From: JABSQH01 sp039194665
GTDB taxonomy: Bacteria > Actinomycetota > Acidimicrobiia > Acidimicrobiales > Ilumatobacteraceae
Direction: 5' to 3'
NCBI GenBank assembly: GCA_039194665.1
Contig: JBCCVW010000162.1
Coordinates: 1 to 11,031, forward strand
DNA length: 11,031 nucleotides
Numbering within the stretch: position 1 is the first letter of the stretch; every line of letters starts with the position of its first letter. A model generated the notes under the pieces. The model was not told where the DNA came from. It ran no database searches and saw only the letters and a list, made by a program, of their open reading frames with translations. The position numbers were made by a program, and so were the translations under genes. Shown here piece after piece: positions 1-6,631 of this stretch.

Positions 1-717
1 CCGACGCGCCGGGAGGTGCTGGCGATCGAACAGCCCGGCTTGGGGCACAACGGCGGTGCCTTGTTGTTCGATGCCGACGGCAACTTGTTCATCGGCTCCG
101 GCGACGGCGGGGGCAGCAACGGGCGCGACGCAGCCGACACGTCGAAGTTGCTGGGCGTGATCATGCGGGTCACCCCGAATCTCGACGGCGATGGCTACGG
201 CATTCCCGCCGACAACCCGTTTGCCGACGGTGCCGCCGATCGTCCCGAGGTGTGGGCTCGCGGATTCCGCAACCCGTGGAGCTTCTCGATCGACTGGCCG
301 ACCGGCGACATGTGGATCGGCGACGTGGGCAACGACGAGCGCGAGGAGGTCAGCGTGATGCGCGGCGGCGAACGCGGCCTCAACTTCGGCTGGCCATGGT
401 TCGAGGGCACGAATGCGCGTCGCTCGGACGCGCCCGACGGAGTGATCCCACCGGTGTTCGACTATCCGCGCAGTGATGGCGTGGCGGTGATGGGCGGCCA
501 CGTCTACCGCGGCTCGGCATTCCCCGAGCTCGAGGGCGCCTACCTGTTCGCCGATCTCGGCGGAGCGATGTGGGCGATCGGTGCGGAGGGAGTGTCGCGG
601 TTATCGGTCGACCCACCGAACGGCATCGTTGGCTGGGGCGAGGACCCCGACGGCGAGCTCTATCTCCTGTCGCTCTACGACGGCGTGTTCAAGCTCGTGC
701 CTGGCGACGCCGGTTGA
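1..717 (+). CDS. PQQ-dependent aldose sugar dehydrogenase (glucose/sorbosone dehydrogenase family), C-terminal part
   Basis: This is the 3' part of a gene that starts before the window; the frame is open from base 1 and ends at TGA 715-717, giving 238 residues. The visible part carries the hallmarks of the GSDH / soluble PQQ dehydrogenase beta-propeller: GHNGG, then a G-D-G-G-G turn (the calcium/PQQ region), LLGVIMRV, IPADNPF, WARGFRNPW, W-I-G-D-V-G-N with an E-E pair, and NFGWPWFEG. Members are secreted or periplasmic enzymes that oxidise aldoses or related sugars to lactones using PQQ as cofactor. The signal peptide and the catalytic histidine would lie upstream, outside the window. It converges on the threonine synthase-like gene with 96 bases between the two stops. 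The family is secure; the substrate is not known. Some members of this fold bind sugar without shown dehydrogenase activity. Confidence 0.9.
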   Translation, partial: PTRREVLAIEQPGLGHNGGALLFDADGNLFIGSGDGGGSNGRDAADTSKLLGVIMRVTPNLDGDGYGIPADNPFADGAADRPEVWARGFRNPWSFSIDWPTGDMWIGDVGNDEREEVSVMRGGERGLNFGWPWFEGTNARRSDAPDGVIPPVFDYPRSDGVAVMGGHVYRGSAFPELEGAYLFADLGGAMWAIGAEGVSRLSVDPPNGIVGWGEDPDGELYLLSLYDGVFKLVPGDAG

Positions 718-813
718 CGACCGTGATCCATCGCCGGGCAAGCCGACGACGACTATCTGCTGTTCTTCCGACCGAGTGACCACTCATCCGAGGCGGCGCA
801 CCAGACGAGCGGT

Positions 814-1863
814 TCATCCGCAGCGTCCTGTCGACTTCAGGCCCGCCCCGCACAACGGTACGACGACACGACCGTGGTGATCATCACGGTGGCGCAGGCG
901 ATCGACGGCGGCGAAGGCCACGGCGCCAGTCGGCTCGACGAACCAACCTGCCGACGCAAGCTGCGACTGTGCGGCAAGGATCTCATCGTCGTCGACCGTC
1001 ACCAACTCACCCCCGGAGCCGATGACGACATCGGCGATCTCACGCATCCGCGGCGGCCCGGGAATGGCGATGCCCTCGGCGATCGTCGGCGCCGACGTGA
1101 ACGAACGACCTGCGGCGTGAGCAGCGATCGGCGCACATGCCGCTGCTTGAACGGCGATGATCGGTGGTACGTCCTCGATGAGGTCGGCGAGCCGGAGCTC
1201 CTCGAAGCCGAGCCACGCGCCGAGCACGAGCGTGCCGTTACCCACCGGCAGCACAAGCCGGTCGGGAACACGCCGACCGAGCTGCTCCCACACCTCGAAG
1301 GCGAAGGTCTTGGTGCCTGCGAGAAAGCTCGGCTGCCACACGTGGCTGGCATAGAACCCATCGCCGCGGGCCACGGCTTCCCCTGCCGCTTCGGCCGCCA
1401 CCGAGCGATCACCGTCGACACGCACCACCTGCGCACCGTGGGCCTCCGCCTGTCGCATCTTGGCGGCGCTTGTCGCCGCAGGGACATACACAGTGCAGGG
1501 CAGGTCGGCGTGTGCGGCGTAGGCAGCGATGGCGGTACCGGCGTTGCCACTCGAGTCGCAGACCAACCGGTCGGCGCCTGCCTCGATCGCGTGGGCGACG
1601 ACCACCGCAGCGCCACGGTCTTTGAACGACAGCGTCGGGTTGGCGAATTCGACCTTCAACAGCAAGCCAGGGAGCATCCCACCGGTGCCCGCCACCAGGG
1701 GCGTTCCCCCCTCGCCGAGGTTCAGCTTGGCCTGAGCGGCGTCGGGATCGGCGAGCCCGAACGACGATCGGTAGCGCCAGATGGTGGTCCCGATGGACGG
1801 ACCCGCATCGATGATGTTGCGCGGAAGCGGGTGCGGCGTGGCTCGCTGTGGCGGTGGCCGCAC
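814..1863 (-). CDS. Threonine synthase-like PLP-dependent enzyme
   Basis: A 349-residue fold-type II PLP enzyme, counted from GTG 1863-1861. The N-terminal segment (IWRYRSSFG near residue 28, then LGEGGTPL near 49) is typical of threonine synthase. The PLP lysine is K81 in N-P-T-x-S-F-K-D-R-G. The substrate-anion loop is SSGNAGTA (104-111), and the glycine-rich PLP-phosphate loop is PVGNGT (206-211). Threonine synthases turn O-phosphohomoserine into threonine in the cytosol. Divergent relatives have other beta- or gamma-replacement roles, so the substrate is inferred only from family. The chosen GTG overlaps the TAG of the upstream dehalogenase-like gene (TAGTG). A second GTG lies 12 bases earlier, and the frame stays open to about 1938 without another good start. 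No homoserine kinase or dehydrogenase is next to it, so a role outside core threonine synthesis is possible. Confidence 0.85.
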   Translation of the reverse strand: MRPPPQRATPHPLPRNIIDAGPSIGTTIWRYRSSFGLADPDAAQAKLNLGEGGTPLVAGTGGMLPGLLLKVEFANPTLSFKDRGAAVVVAHAIEAGADRLVCDSSGNAGTAIAAYAAHADLPCTVYVPAATSAAKMRQAEAHGAQVVRVDGDRSVAAEAAGEAVARGDGFYASHVWQPSFLAGTKTFAFEVWEQLGRRVPDRLVLPVGNGTLVLGAWLGFEELRLADLIEDVPPIIAVQAAACAPIAAHAAGRSFTSAPTIAEGIAIPGPPRMREIADVVIGSGGELVTVDDDEILAAQSQLASAGWFVEPTGAVAFAAVDRLRHRDDHHGRVVVPLCGAGLKSTGRCG

Positions 1864-2531
1864 TACAGCGTCCACCCACCGTCGGTGGGGATGATTGCGC
1901 CGAACACGTACGACGCGGATGGCGAGGCCAACCACCACATCACCTCGGCGGCTTCTCCGCCACGTCCGAGTCGCTGCGCAGGAACCTCTCGCTGAAGCGA
2001 GGCCTGAAACTCGGGATCAGCGACCGTGGCGGGCGGGAAGTACGACGGGTTCTCGATGAAGTTCGGGGCGATCCCGTTCACTCGGACGCCGTGTTTGGCG
2101 ACTTCGTGCCCCACGCAGCGGACAAGCGTCAGTTGTGCCGCCCGAGCGGATTCGTAGGCGGCGATCGGATGCGACGAGGAACGAATGGCCGTCGCCGATG
2201 TCGGCACGACGATCGCCCCCTCGCCCGCAGCGATCATCGTCGGGAGGCACTCCGCGAACAGCCAGAACAGCGGCTGGACGAGCCGACCGAACGCCTCGTC
2301 GATGTCCGCATCGGTGTGCTCGGTGATCGGTGCCACGGTGATCGGCGTCTCGAGATTGGCAACGACCACGTCGAACGGTCCGTGGTCGGCGACCACCTCG
2401 CGCACGTCGCCCGCCGAGCGCAGCGGTGGCTGGTGCGCCATGACCGCGTCGCCTCCCGCACGAAACCTGGCGACCGTGGCCGGACCCACGAAGTCGTCGG
2501 CGTCGGTCACCAACACTCGTCGATCAGACAT
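1863..2531 (-). CDS. Halohydrin dehalogenase-like short-chain dehydrogenase/reductase-fold protein
   Basis: A 222-residue protein with SDR fold length and layout but without the SDR cofactor signature. Where TGxxxGxG would stand it has T9-x4-F14-x-G16, and the usual Tyr-x3-Lys is Y126-x3-R130 with S112 upstream. T-x4-F-x-G together with Ser/Tyr/Arg is the published signature of halohydrin dehalogenases (HheA/B/C types). These enzymes expel halide from vicinal halohydrins to give epoxides and can open epoxides with nucleophiles, without NAD(P). A segment at 156-166 (PNFIENPSYFP) and the PAQRLGR region at 184-190 resemble the halide-site loop and following region of HheA/HheB as I remember them. 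The start is ATG 2531 with AAGGA five bases upstream; longer in-frame forms have no such support. One oddity is that Ser to Tyr spacing is 13 residues rather than the usual 12. It is translationally linked to the PLP enzyme downstream. An ordinary SDR is the less likely alternative. Confidence 0.78.
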   Translation of the reverse strand: MSDRRVLVTDADDFVGPATVARFRAGGDAVMAHQPPLRSAGDVREVVADHGPFDVVVANLETPITVAPITEHTDADIDEAFGRLVQPLFWLFAECLPTMIAAGEGAIVVPTSATAIRSSSHPIAAYESARAAQLTLVRCVGHEVAKHGVRVNGIAPNFIENPSYFPPATVADPEFQASLQREVPAQRLGRGGEAAEVMWWLASPSASYVFGAIIPTDGGWTL

Positions 2532-2536
2532 CTGTT

Positions 2537-2541
2537 TCCTT
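2537..2541 (-). promoter_or_regulatory. Ribosome binding site of the halohydrin dehalogenase-like gene
   Basis: On the minus strand AAGGA lies five bases before ATG 2531-2529. It fixes this start over the open upstream frame, which continues to about 3089 only as a shadow of the selenoprotein gene. Confidence 0.65.
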
Positions 2542-2630
2542 CGGTTCGGGCTGGTTCGGCATGGCCGCCGACCGCAGACTACCGACCGGCCCGCGGGAGC
2601 ACGGTTGGTCGCGCCAGCCATCGTGTCGTG

Positions 2631-2837
2631 GTGTTGGCTGTGCCGCCATCCGCCGATTTCGCAACACCCGACGGGGTCCTCTGGCAGCTCGTCGGCGACA
2701 TCCACCGATTCGAGGATCGGTTCTGGGCGCGCCAGCCGGTGCACGTCACCGAGCCGCGCGCACCCGTCGCCGGCGTGTTCGCCGACAAGTCCAACGCACG
2801 CGTCCCGGGCGGTGCGCAGCCGTTCGCGCCTCGCTGA
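2631..2837 (+). pseudogene. Possible short ORF or 5' gene remnant (weakly cupin/JmjC-like)
   Basis: From GTG 2631 (or GTG 2640) to TGA 2837 the frame gives about 65-68 residues with protein-like composition. It includes a W-Q-L-V-G-D stretch, then R-F-E-D-x-F-W and Q-P-V-H. The pattern of an acidic helix followed by 'FW.R.PVH' recalls the N-terminal part of bacterial cupin/JmjC-like oxygenases, where this motif precedes the catalytic domain. No catalytic domain follows; the frame ends 46 bases before the selenoprotein gene. It could be a decayed gene start or chance. No clear Shine-Dalgarno sequence is seen. Function unknown; the resemblance is a weak recollection. Confidence 0.25.
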
Positions 2838-2883
2838 ACGGCCCGGCACGGCGCTCGATTCGCCGACCTGCCAATCTGGAGCG

Positions 2884-4011
2884 GTGATTCTCGACACGCT
2901 CGACATCGACACCGACGCCTTCCTCGACGGCACCGGATGGCAGATCAAGCCCGAAGGGGCATGTAAGGGCGAGGTGTGCGTCCCGCTCCCAGGCGGCTTC
3001 GCGCTCGAGGATGCTGCGCAGCGGCTCGGCATGGCGCTGGTCGCCGACGAGTCGTCGGGGCGCTGGGCGCTCGGGCCGGAGTCACTCAATGGTCAGGCAC
3101 TCGTCACCGCCGAGGCTCCCGATCTCGTGCTCCACGACATCGACGGAAACGAGTTCCGCCTGTCGTCGCGGCGCGGCAAGAAAGTAGTGCTCGTCGCCTG
3201 GGCGCCGTATTGAGGTTGCCGCTATGACCTGCCCGGGTGGCAGGCGCTGTACGAAGAACTGAGCCCGCAGGGTGTCGAGATCGTCACCGTGTCGCTCGAG
3301 CTGAGTGATCCCGAGGTGTCACGCCCGTTCATCGACGCGGCATCGCCGACCCACCCGTCACTGCTCGATCCGACACACCAGATGGGTGCGTTGTTCGGTG
3401 TGGTCAACATCCCCAACGTGATCTGGATCGATGAGCAGGGGATGATCGTCCGACCGGCAGAGCCAGGGTTCCCCGGTGGCGACCACTACCCCGACTGGCT
3501 GCGCTCGTTCCTCGACGAACGCGACGCTGCAGCCGAAGCAAAGGCAGCCGAGATCGAAGCGACCGATCCCGAGCTCGCCGCCAAGATGCGCGGCGGACAG
3601 GATCAGCAGTCGTACGCGGACGCCCTCCGCGACTGGGCGGCCAACGGCGCCGAGAGCCGATTCGCGATGTCACCCGACGAGGTGATCGCCGCCTCACAAC
3701 CCCGCCCCGCTGCCGTATCGGAAGCCGCGGCGCACTTCGAGTTGGCCAACGACCTGTGGCGCAGCGACGACCGCGACGCGGCGATTCCCCACTTCAAGGC
3801 TGCGCATCGACTGCAGCCCGACAACTGGACCTACAAGCGTCAGGCCTGGTCACTGGTTGGCAACGAACGCGCCGGCGGCGGCGAACTCGGTCGTTTCAAC
3901 CAAGGGCCGCTACCGGGCGAAGAGGACGACTGGCCCTTCGACGGCAACTTCACCGAGGAAGCCGGCGCGACTCCCGCCGGCGACTACTACCCCAAGACCC
4001 TCGACGTCTGA
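2884..4011 (+). CDS. Selenocysteine-containing redoxin, ResA-like WAxxUGC family (TGA 3211-3213 read as Sec)
   Basis: Reading TGA 3211-3213 as selenocysteine gives one 375-residue cytosolic thioredoxin-fold protein. Residues 1-80 form an N-terminal region with C27-x4-C32. The redoxin domain starts near 78 (APDLVLHDIDG). Strand VVLVAWAPY (101-109) leads into U110-G111-C112-R-Y-D-L-P-G-W, the position of the redox pair in ResA/TlpA-like proteins. VNIPNVIWIDEQG follows, the usual cis-Pro region, then a charged helical segment. A TPR-like helix pair ends with AAHRLQPDNWTYKRQAW. The frame stays open for 265 codons past the TGA, with family-like sequence on both sides. The start is GTG 2884, with GGAG only two bases before it, so start confidence is moderate. 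No signal peptide is seen. The family is thought to catalyse thiol/disulfide or peroxide chemistry; the substrate is unknown. The alternative is a nonsense mutation or sequencing error at a Cys codon. Confidence 0.88.
3211..3213 (+). other. Selenocysteine codon (in-frame TGA)
   Basis: TGA stands between TAT (Y109) and GGT-TGC (G111, C112), exactly where the first redox cysteine of W-A-x-x-C-G-C is expected. One base separates TGA from the Cys codons TGC/TGT. The same frame continues to TGA 4009-4011. Confidence 0.85.
3228..3244 (+). promoter_or_regulatory. SECIS-like hairpin downstream of the Sec codon
   Basis: A perfect 6-bp stem CCTGCC / GGCAGG closes a 5-base loop CGGGT. The stem starts 14 bases and the loop 20 bases after the last base of the TGA. 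Bacterial SECIS elements sit within the coding region shortly after UGA, with a small apical loop holding a G in its first two positions, often as part of GGU; this loop has G at position 2 and contains GGU. The stem can extend weakly below through a bulged A (G3226-C3245, U3225-G3246). It overlaps the codons for D-L-P-G-W-Q, so coding constraint also acts here. SelB binding is inferred. Confidence 0.65.
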
Positions 4012-4030
4012 AGGCTCACAACGGACGATC

Positions 4031-4702
4031 CTACGCCTGCTGGAGTGCCGCCTCGAGATCGGTCGCAAGCTGGCCAGCGCCGAGCGCACCCGGATAACCG
4101 AGTCGGTCGAGCGTGACGACGCTGTCGTCGCCGACGGCAGGAATCGACGACCACAACGGAGAGCGCTGCACCTCGGCGAGTGCGTCCAACTCGCCCTCGA
4201 TGAGATCGGTCTGGAACAACACCAATACGTCGCCGGCGAGTTCATCGAGGCGCTCCATCGACAGGGTGATCCGGCCCGCACCATCGGTGTCCGGCACGTC
4301 CGTCGGGAGGAACTGTGCACCGAGTTGCGTCAACACGTCGGTGAGTGCGGTGCTGTCGTCGGTGTACGCCCGCAGCAGCGGGCCGGGAGTGATCGCAAGC
4401 GCCGAGAGCGGCAGGCCGTCGACGGCCGCACGCGCTTGGTCGAAACGCTCATCCACATCGCTCAGGATCTCGGCCGCCGCCTCGTCGTACCCCACAGCCG
4501 CCGCCGTCTCCTCGAAGTGCTCGCGCCAACCGGTGTCGCCGTCGCCGATCACCACGGTCGGCGCGATCGAGCTGAGCAGGTCGTACTCGGCATCGTCGAT
4601 CCATCGTTGGTAGGTGAGCACCAGATCGGGCTGCATCGCGGCGATGTACTCGGGCGGCGCGGCGGACGAGGTTGCATGGGTGGGGACGGACAGCGGAGCG
4701 CA
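4031..4702 (-). pseudogene. FecB/BtuF-type ABC transporter substrate-binding protein, 5'-truncated remnant
   Basis: The open frame (223 codons from just after a TGA at 4705-4703) matches the later part of a periplasmic siderophore/cobalamin-type binding protein. PPEYIAAMQPDLVLTYQRW is the loop and strand before the inter-lobe helix, then S-S-I-A-P-T-V-V, a long helical linker, and the second lobe ending in a helix (DLEAALQQA). The intact paralogue at 6628-7683 aligns from its P-T-L-S-T-E-E-I-L region onward, so about 100-130 N-terminal residues are missing, including signal peptide, lipobox and first lobe start. The first ATG (4636) has no ribosome site and lies inside the domain. Only 60 bases separate the upstream stop from the ferredoxin gene, leaving no room for the missing part. 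I call it a decayed gene. It ends 19 bases from the selenoprotein stop (convergent). Confidence 0.65.
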
Positions 4703-4762
4703 TCAGAAGTCCTTGTTGGCGGTGGGCGGTTGACGGGCACATCCATCGAGCGCCCGCGCACC

Positions 4763-5149
4763 TCAACTGGACCTGTGCGAACTCCGAAGTCGACCCGACA
4801 ACACGCCGCCAGCGCGACGCAACGCTTTGTTGCGTCGCTTGGCTGCGGCGACTGCGGGTGCTGCATCGGCAGCTGCCGCCAGGCACCCGTCGGCGGCAGC
4901 GACGACGAGGCGCTGCTGCCGCTTCTTGGAACGAACCTTGTTCACCACGACCGCTCGACGGTGTTCGTCGACAACAACGGCAACCGGTCCGTGGCACACA
5001 CCGAGGCACGGCGACATGGCGATCTCCACGCCCGCATTCTCGAGGCGTCGCACCAATGAGCGGTAGGCGTCGCACTGATCCTTGGCGCAGTCGCTCCCGC
5101 GACACACCACAACGGTGAGCGGCGATGCCGACCGCCGAGCATCACCCAT
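4763..5149 (-). CDS. Thioredoxin-like [2Fe-2S] ferredoxin family protein
   Basis: A 128-residue protein with the thioredoxin-like [2Fe-2S] cluster pattern seen in NuoE and small Fe-S ferredoxins. TVVVCRGSDC gives C16-x4-C21, and SPCLGVCHGP gives C48-x3-C52; C26 and C89 are extra cysteines. After VVNKVR comes a basic, Ala-rich helical tail (81-128, with KRRNKALRRAG) unlike the minimal fold. The start is ATG 5149 with GGAG six bases upstream; an upstream in-frame ATG at 5179 is less supported. The gene lies 133 bases downstream of the membrane-protein gene on the same strand and before the truncated binding-protein remnant. Its likely role is electron transfer or an Fe-S accessory function in the cytosol. 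Pairing with a siderophore-type binding protein would fit reductive iron release, but that is inference. Confidence 0.75.
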   Translation of the reverse strand: MGDARRSASPLTVVVCRGSDCAKDQCDAYRSLVRRLENAGVEIAMSPCLGVCHGPVAVVVDEHRRAVVVNKVRSKKRQQRLVVAAADGCLAAAADAAPAVAAAKRRNKALRRAGGVLSGRLRSSHRSS

Positions 5150-5155
5150 TACATG

Positions 5156-5159
5156 CTCC
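5156..5159 (-). promoter_or_regulatory. Ribosome binding site of the ferredoxin-like gene
   Basis: GGAG on the minus strand, six bases before ATG 5149. It supports this start over the ATG at 5179. Confidence 0.5.
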
Positions 5160-5282
5160 ACTCGCCCGAGGAGCCACACGTTGGTGTGCCGCCATCACGC
5201 GATCAGTCAACACCGTGACACGACCGCGGGCGAAACCGGCACACGCCAGGTGTACCCACGTGAGCAGTCACCCGACGATCGA

Positions 5283-5741
5283 TCAGGCGAGCGCGGAGAC
5301 GGCTGCGGCGACCAGAGCGATCGGTACGCCGTAGAAGAGCCCCTTGAGGGCGCCGACCACGTGCATCCGATACTCGAGCGGGATGTCGTATCCCTCGAGC
5401 GTCAACGACGCCGGCCGCCACCACATGAATATGACGATGTCGATCACCACCAGGTCGACGAGCGACACGATCGCCATCACGCACCACGCAACGACGAAGC
5501 GCTGAAAGAATCCAGCGTCGAAGTCGACCACCGCCACCCATGCGGTGGCTGCCGTCCCGACCACCATGGTCACCATCACGGCGAGGAACCAGGAAATGTT
5601 GGCTGGGGTGGGCTCGGTCTTTTCCTCGCCTTTGGTGATGTCGCCCACCCAGACCTCGGGATGAACGCGCCACGAGGCGATCACGACCACGCTGAACGCG
5701 GCGGCGGTGAGCAGTCCGCCGATGAGCGTCAACGTGATCAC
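5283..5741 (-). CDS. Four-helix integral membrane protein of unknown function
   Basis: A 152-residue protein starting at GTG 5741, which overlaps the hydrolase stop as GTGA. Four hydrophobic segments are visible: about 3-23, 50-72, 82-106 and 128-150. A polar loop between helices 1 and 2 (HPEVWVGDITKGEEKTEP) and a loop between helices 3 and 4 (RPASLTLEGYDIPLEYRM) are the best markers for a search. Helix 3 carries two aspartates (LVDLVVID), unusual inside a membrane helix and possibly functional. I do not recognise the family with confidence. The tight coupling to the alpha/beta hydrolase and binding lipoprotein suggests a shared job at the membrane. Confidence 0.8.
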   Translation of the reverse strand: MITLTLIGGLLTAAAFSVVVIASWRVHPEVWVGDITKGEEKTEPTPANISWFLAVMVTMVVGTAATAWVAVVDFDAGFFQRFVVAWCVMAIVSLVDLVVIDIVIFMWWRPASLTLEGYDIPLEYRMHVVGALKGLFYGVPIALVAAAVSALA

Positions 5742-6631
5742 GCGTCGGGCCGTGCTGCGGTCACCCAGTCGACGATCAGCGCACCGACTTCGGGGTCGTC
5801 GAGTGGGGGACAGTGGCCCACGCCGGCGATGGTCACCAACGAGGCGCTCGGCGCCTCGGCCATCTGCGCCGCAACGTCGGCGGAGAGTACGTCGGACAAC
5901 TCACCGCGCACGATCAAGGTCGGAACGTCGACGACCAGGCGTTGCCACTCGTCCCAATGATCGGCGGGTGGTGTCTCTGCGGGCGGACGCATCATGTACC
6001 CCTGGACGTCGCACGCGAAGCGCCAACCGTCAGGAGTGCGCATCGCCCGTGCGAGCGCCGCCGGTTCGACGTACTCGTCGGGTACGGCCGCCCAGGCCGT
6101 CGCCAGCGTTTCGCGCCACGCCTCGACGATCGACCGCGCGTCGGGATACGTCGAACCCAACAGTGCACGGTTGGTGGCCATACGCTCCGCCATCGCTGCA
6201 GGATCGTCCGGGGTCGGGAACTCCGGACCGATGTCGACCATCACCGCTCGACGGAACAACTCCGGCCGGCGGGCATGGAGGTCCATGATCATCAGCCCGC
6301 CGAGGGACACCCCGACCGCAGCGAGCGGTTGGAGCCGCAATGCGGCGAACACGTCGTCGAGATCGTCGAGGAACTGTTGCTGGGAGTACCCGGCGTCGTC
6401 GGGGAGCCAGTCGGACTCGCCAGCGCCGCGGAGGTCGATACCGACAACGTCCCACTCGGCCCCGAGTGCGGCGGCGAGCGCCGCAAACTCTCGACTGTTG
6501 CCGCCATGGCCGGCCAACACCACCACCTGCGGTCCGCCGGACGGACCCGTGCGCCGCACGGCGAGGTGCGCCCCGTCGCGCACCGCTACCCGCTCGACGG
6601 TACCCCACTGGGTCTGCTCATAGGCGCTCAT
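5738..6631 (-). CDS. Alpha/beta hydrolase (MhpC-like)
   Basis: A 297-residue cytosolic-type alpha/beta hydrolase with a full catalytic set. The HG oxyanion loop is in LAGHGGNSREF (39-49), then D-L-R-G-x-G near 66-71. The nucleophile S109 lies in G-V-S-L-G-G (107-112), D247 in RGELSDVLS is a likely acid, and H273 is in GVGHCPP. A cap region with many Met/Trp residues lies between about 140 and 225. No signal peptide is present. The start is ATG 6631, overlapping the stop of the binding-protein gene as ATGA; the frame is open further upstream but only as a shadow of that gene. Substrate unknown: esters, lactones or C-C bonds are all possible. Next to a siderophore-type binding protein, hydrolysis of an imported chelator is a reasonable guess only. 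Confidence 0.88.
   Translation of the reverse strand: MSAYEQTQWGTVERVAVRDGAHLAVRRTGPSGGPQVVVLAGHGGNSREFAALAAALGAEWDVVGIDLRGAGESDWLPDDAGYSQQQFLDDLDDVFAALRLQPLAAVGVSLGGLMIMDLHARRPELFRRAVMVDIGPEFPTPDDPAAMAERMATNRALLGSTYPDARSIVEAWRETLATAWAAVPDEYVEPAALARAMRTPDGWRFACDVQGYMMRPPAETPPADHWDEWQRLVVDVPTLIVRGELSDVLSADVAAQMAEAPSASLVTIAGVGHCPPLDDPEVGALIVDWVTAARPDA

Larger units (their letters stand above)
2532..2883. other. Divergent intergenic region between the dehalogenase-like gene and the selenoprotein gene
   Basis: These 352 bases separate two divergently oriented genes, so promoters for both should lie here. Apart from the AAGGA ribosome site and a doubtful short ORF (2631-2837), I see no strong hairpin, repeat, tRNA or riboswitch-like pattern. 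I cannot name convincing -35/-10 pairs. Confidence 0.5.

Noticed and set aside
718..813. Terminator between the convergent sugar dehydrogenase and threonine synthase-like genes
   Set aside because: I find no stem longer than a few bases with a T-run on either strand.
874..1995. Long plus-strand open frame opposite the threonine synthase-like gene
   Set aside because: Its translation is Arg/His-rich low-information sequence, as expected for the antisense of a GC-rich gene; the minus strand has clear PLP motifs.
3211..3213. TGA as an ordinary stop giving two separate genes (one ending at 3213, one starting at 3289)
   Set aside because: The second part would start in the middle of the redoxin fold and the first would end just before its active-site Cys; both sides join in one frame with the WAxxUGC pattern and a hairpin follows.
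4703..4705. A second selenocysteine codon joining the truncated binding protein to upstream sequence (TGA followed by TGC, Cys)
   Set aside because: The sequence before this TGA does not resemble a binding-protein lobe, binding proteins have no redox Cys here, and only 60 bases remain before the ferredoxin stop.
4449..5105. Open frame of 218 codons on the minus strand overlapping the ferredoxin gene
   Set aside because: Arg/Cys-rich shadow translation; the alternative frame carries the [2Fe-2S] cysteine pattern and a ribosome site.
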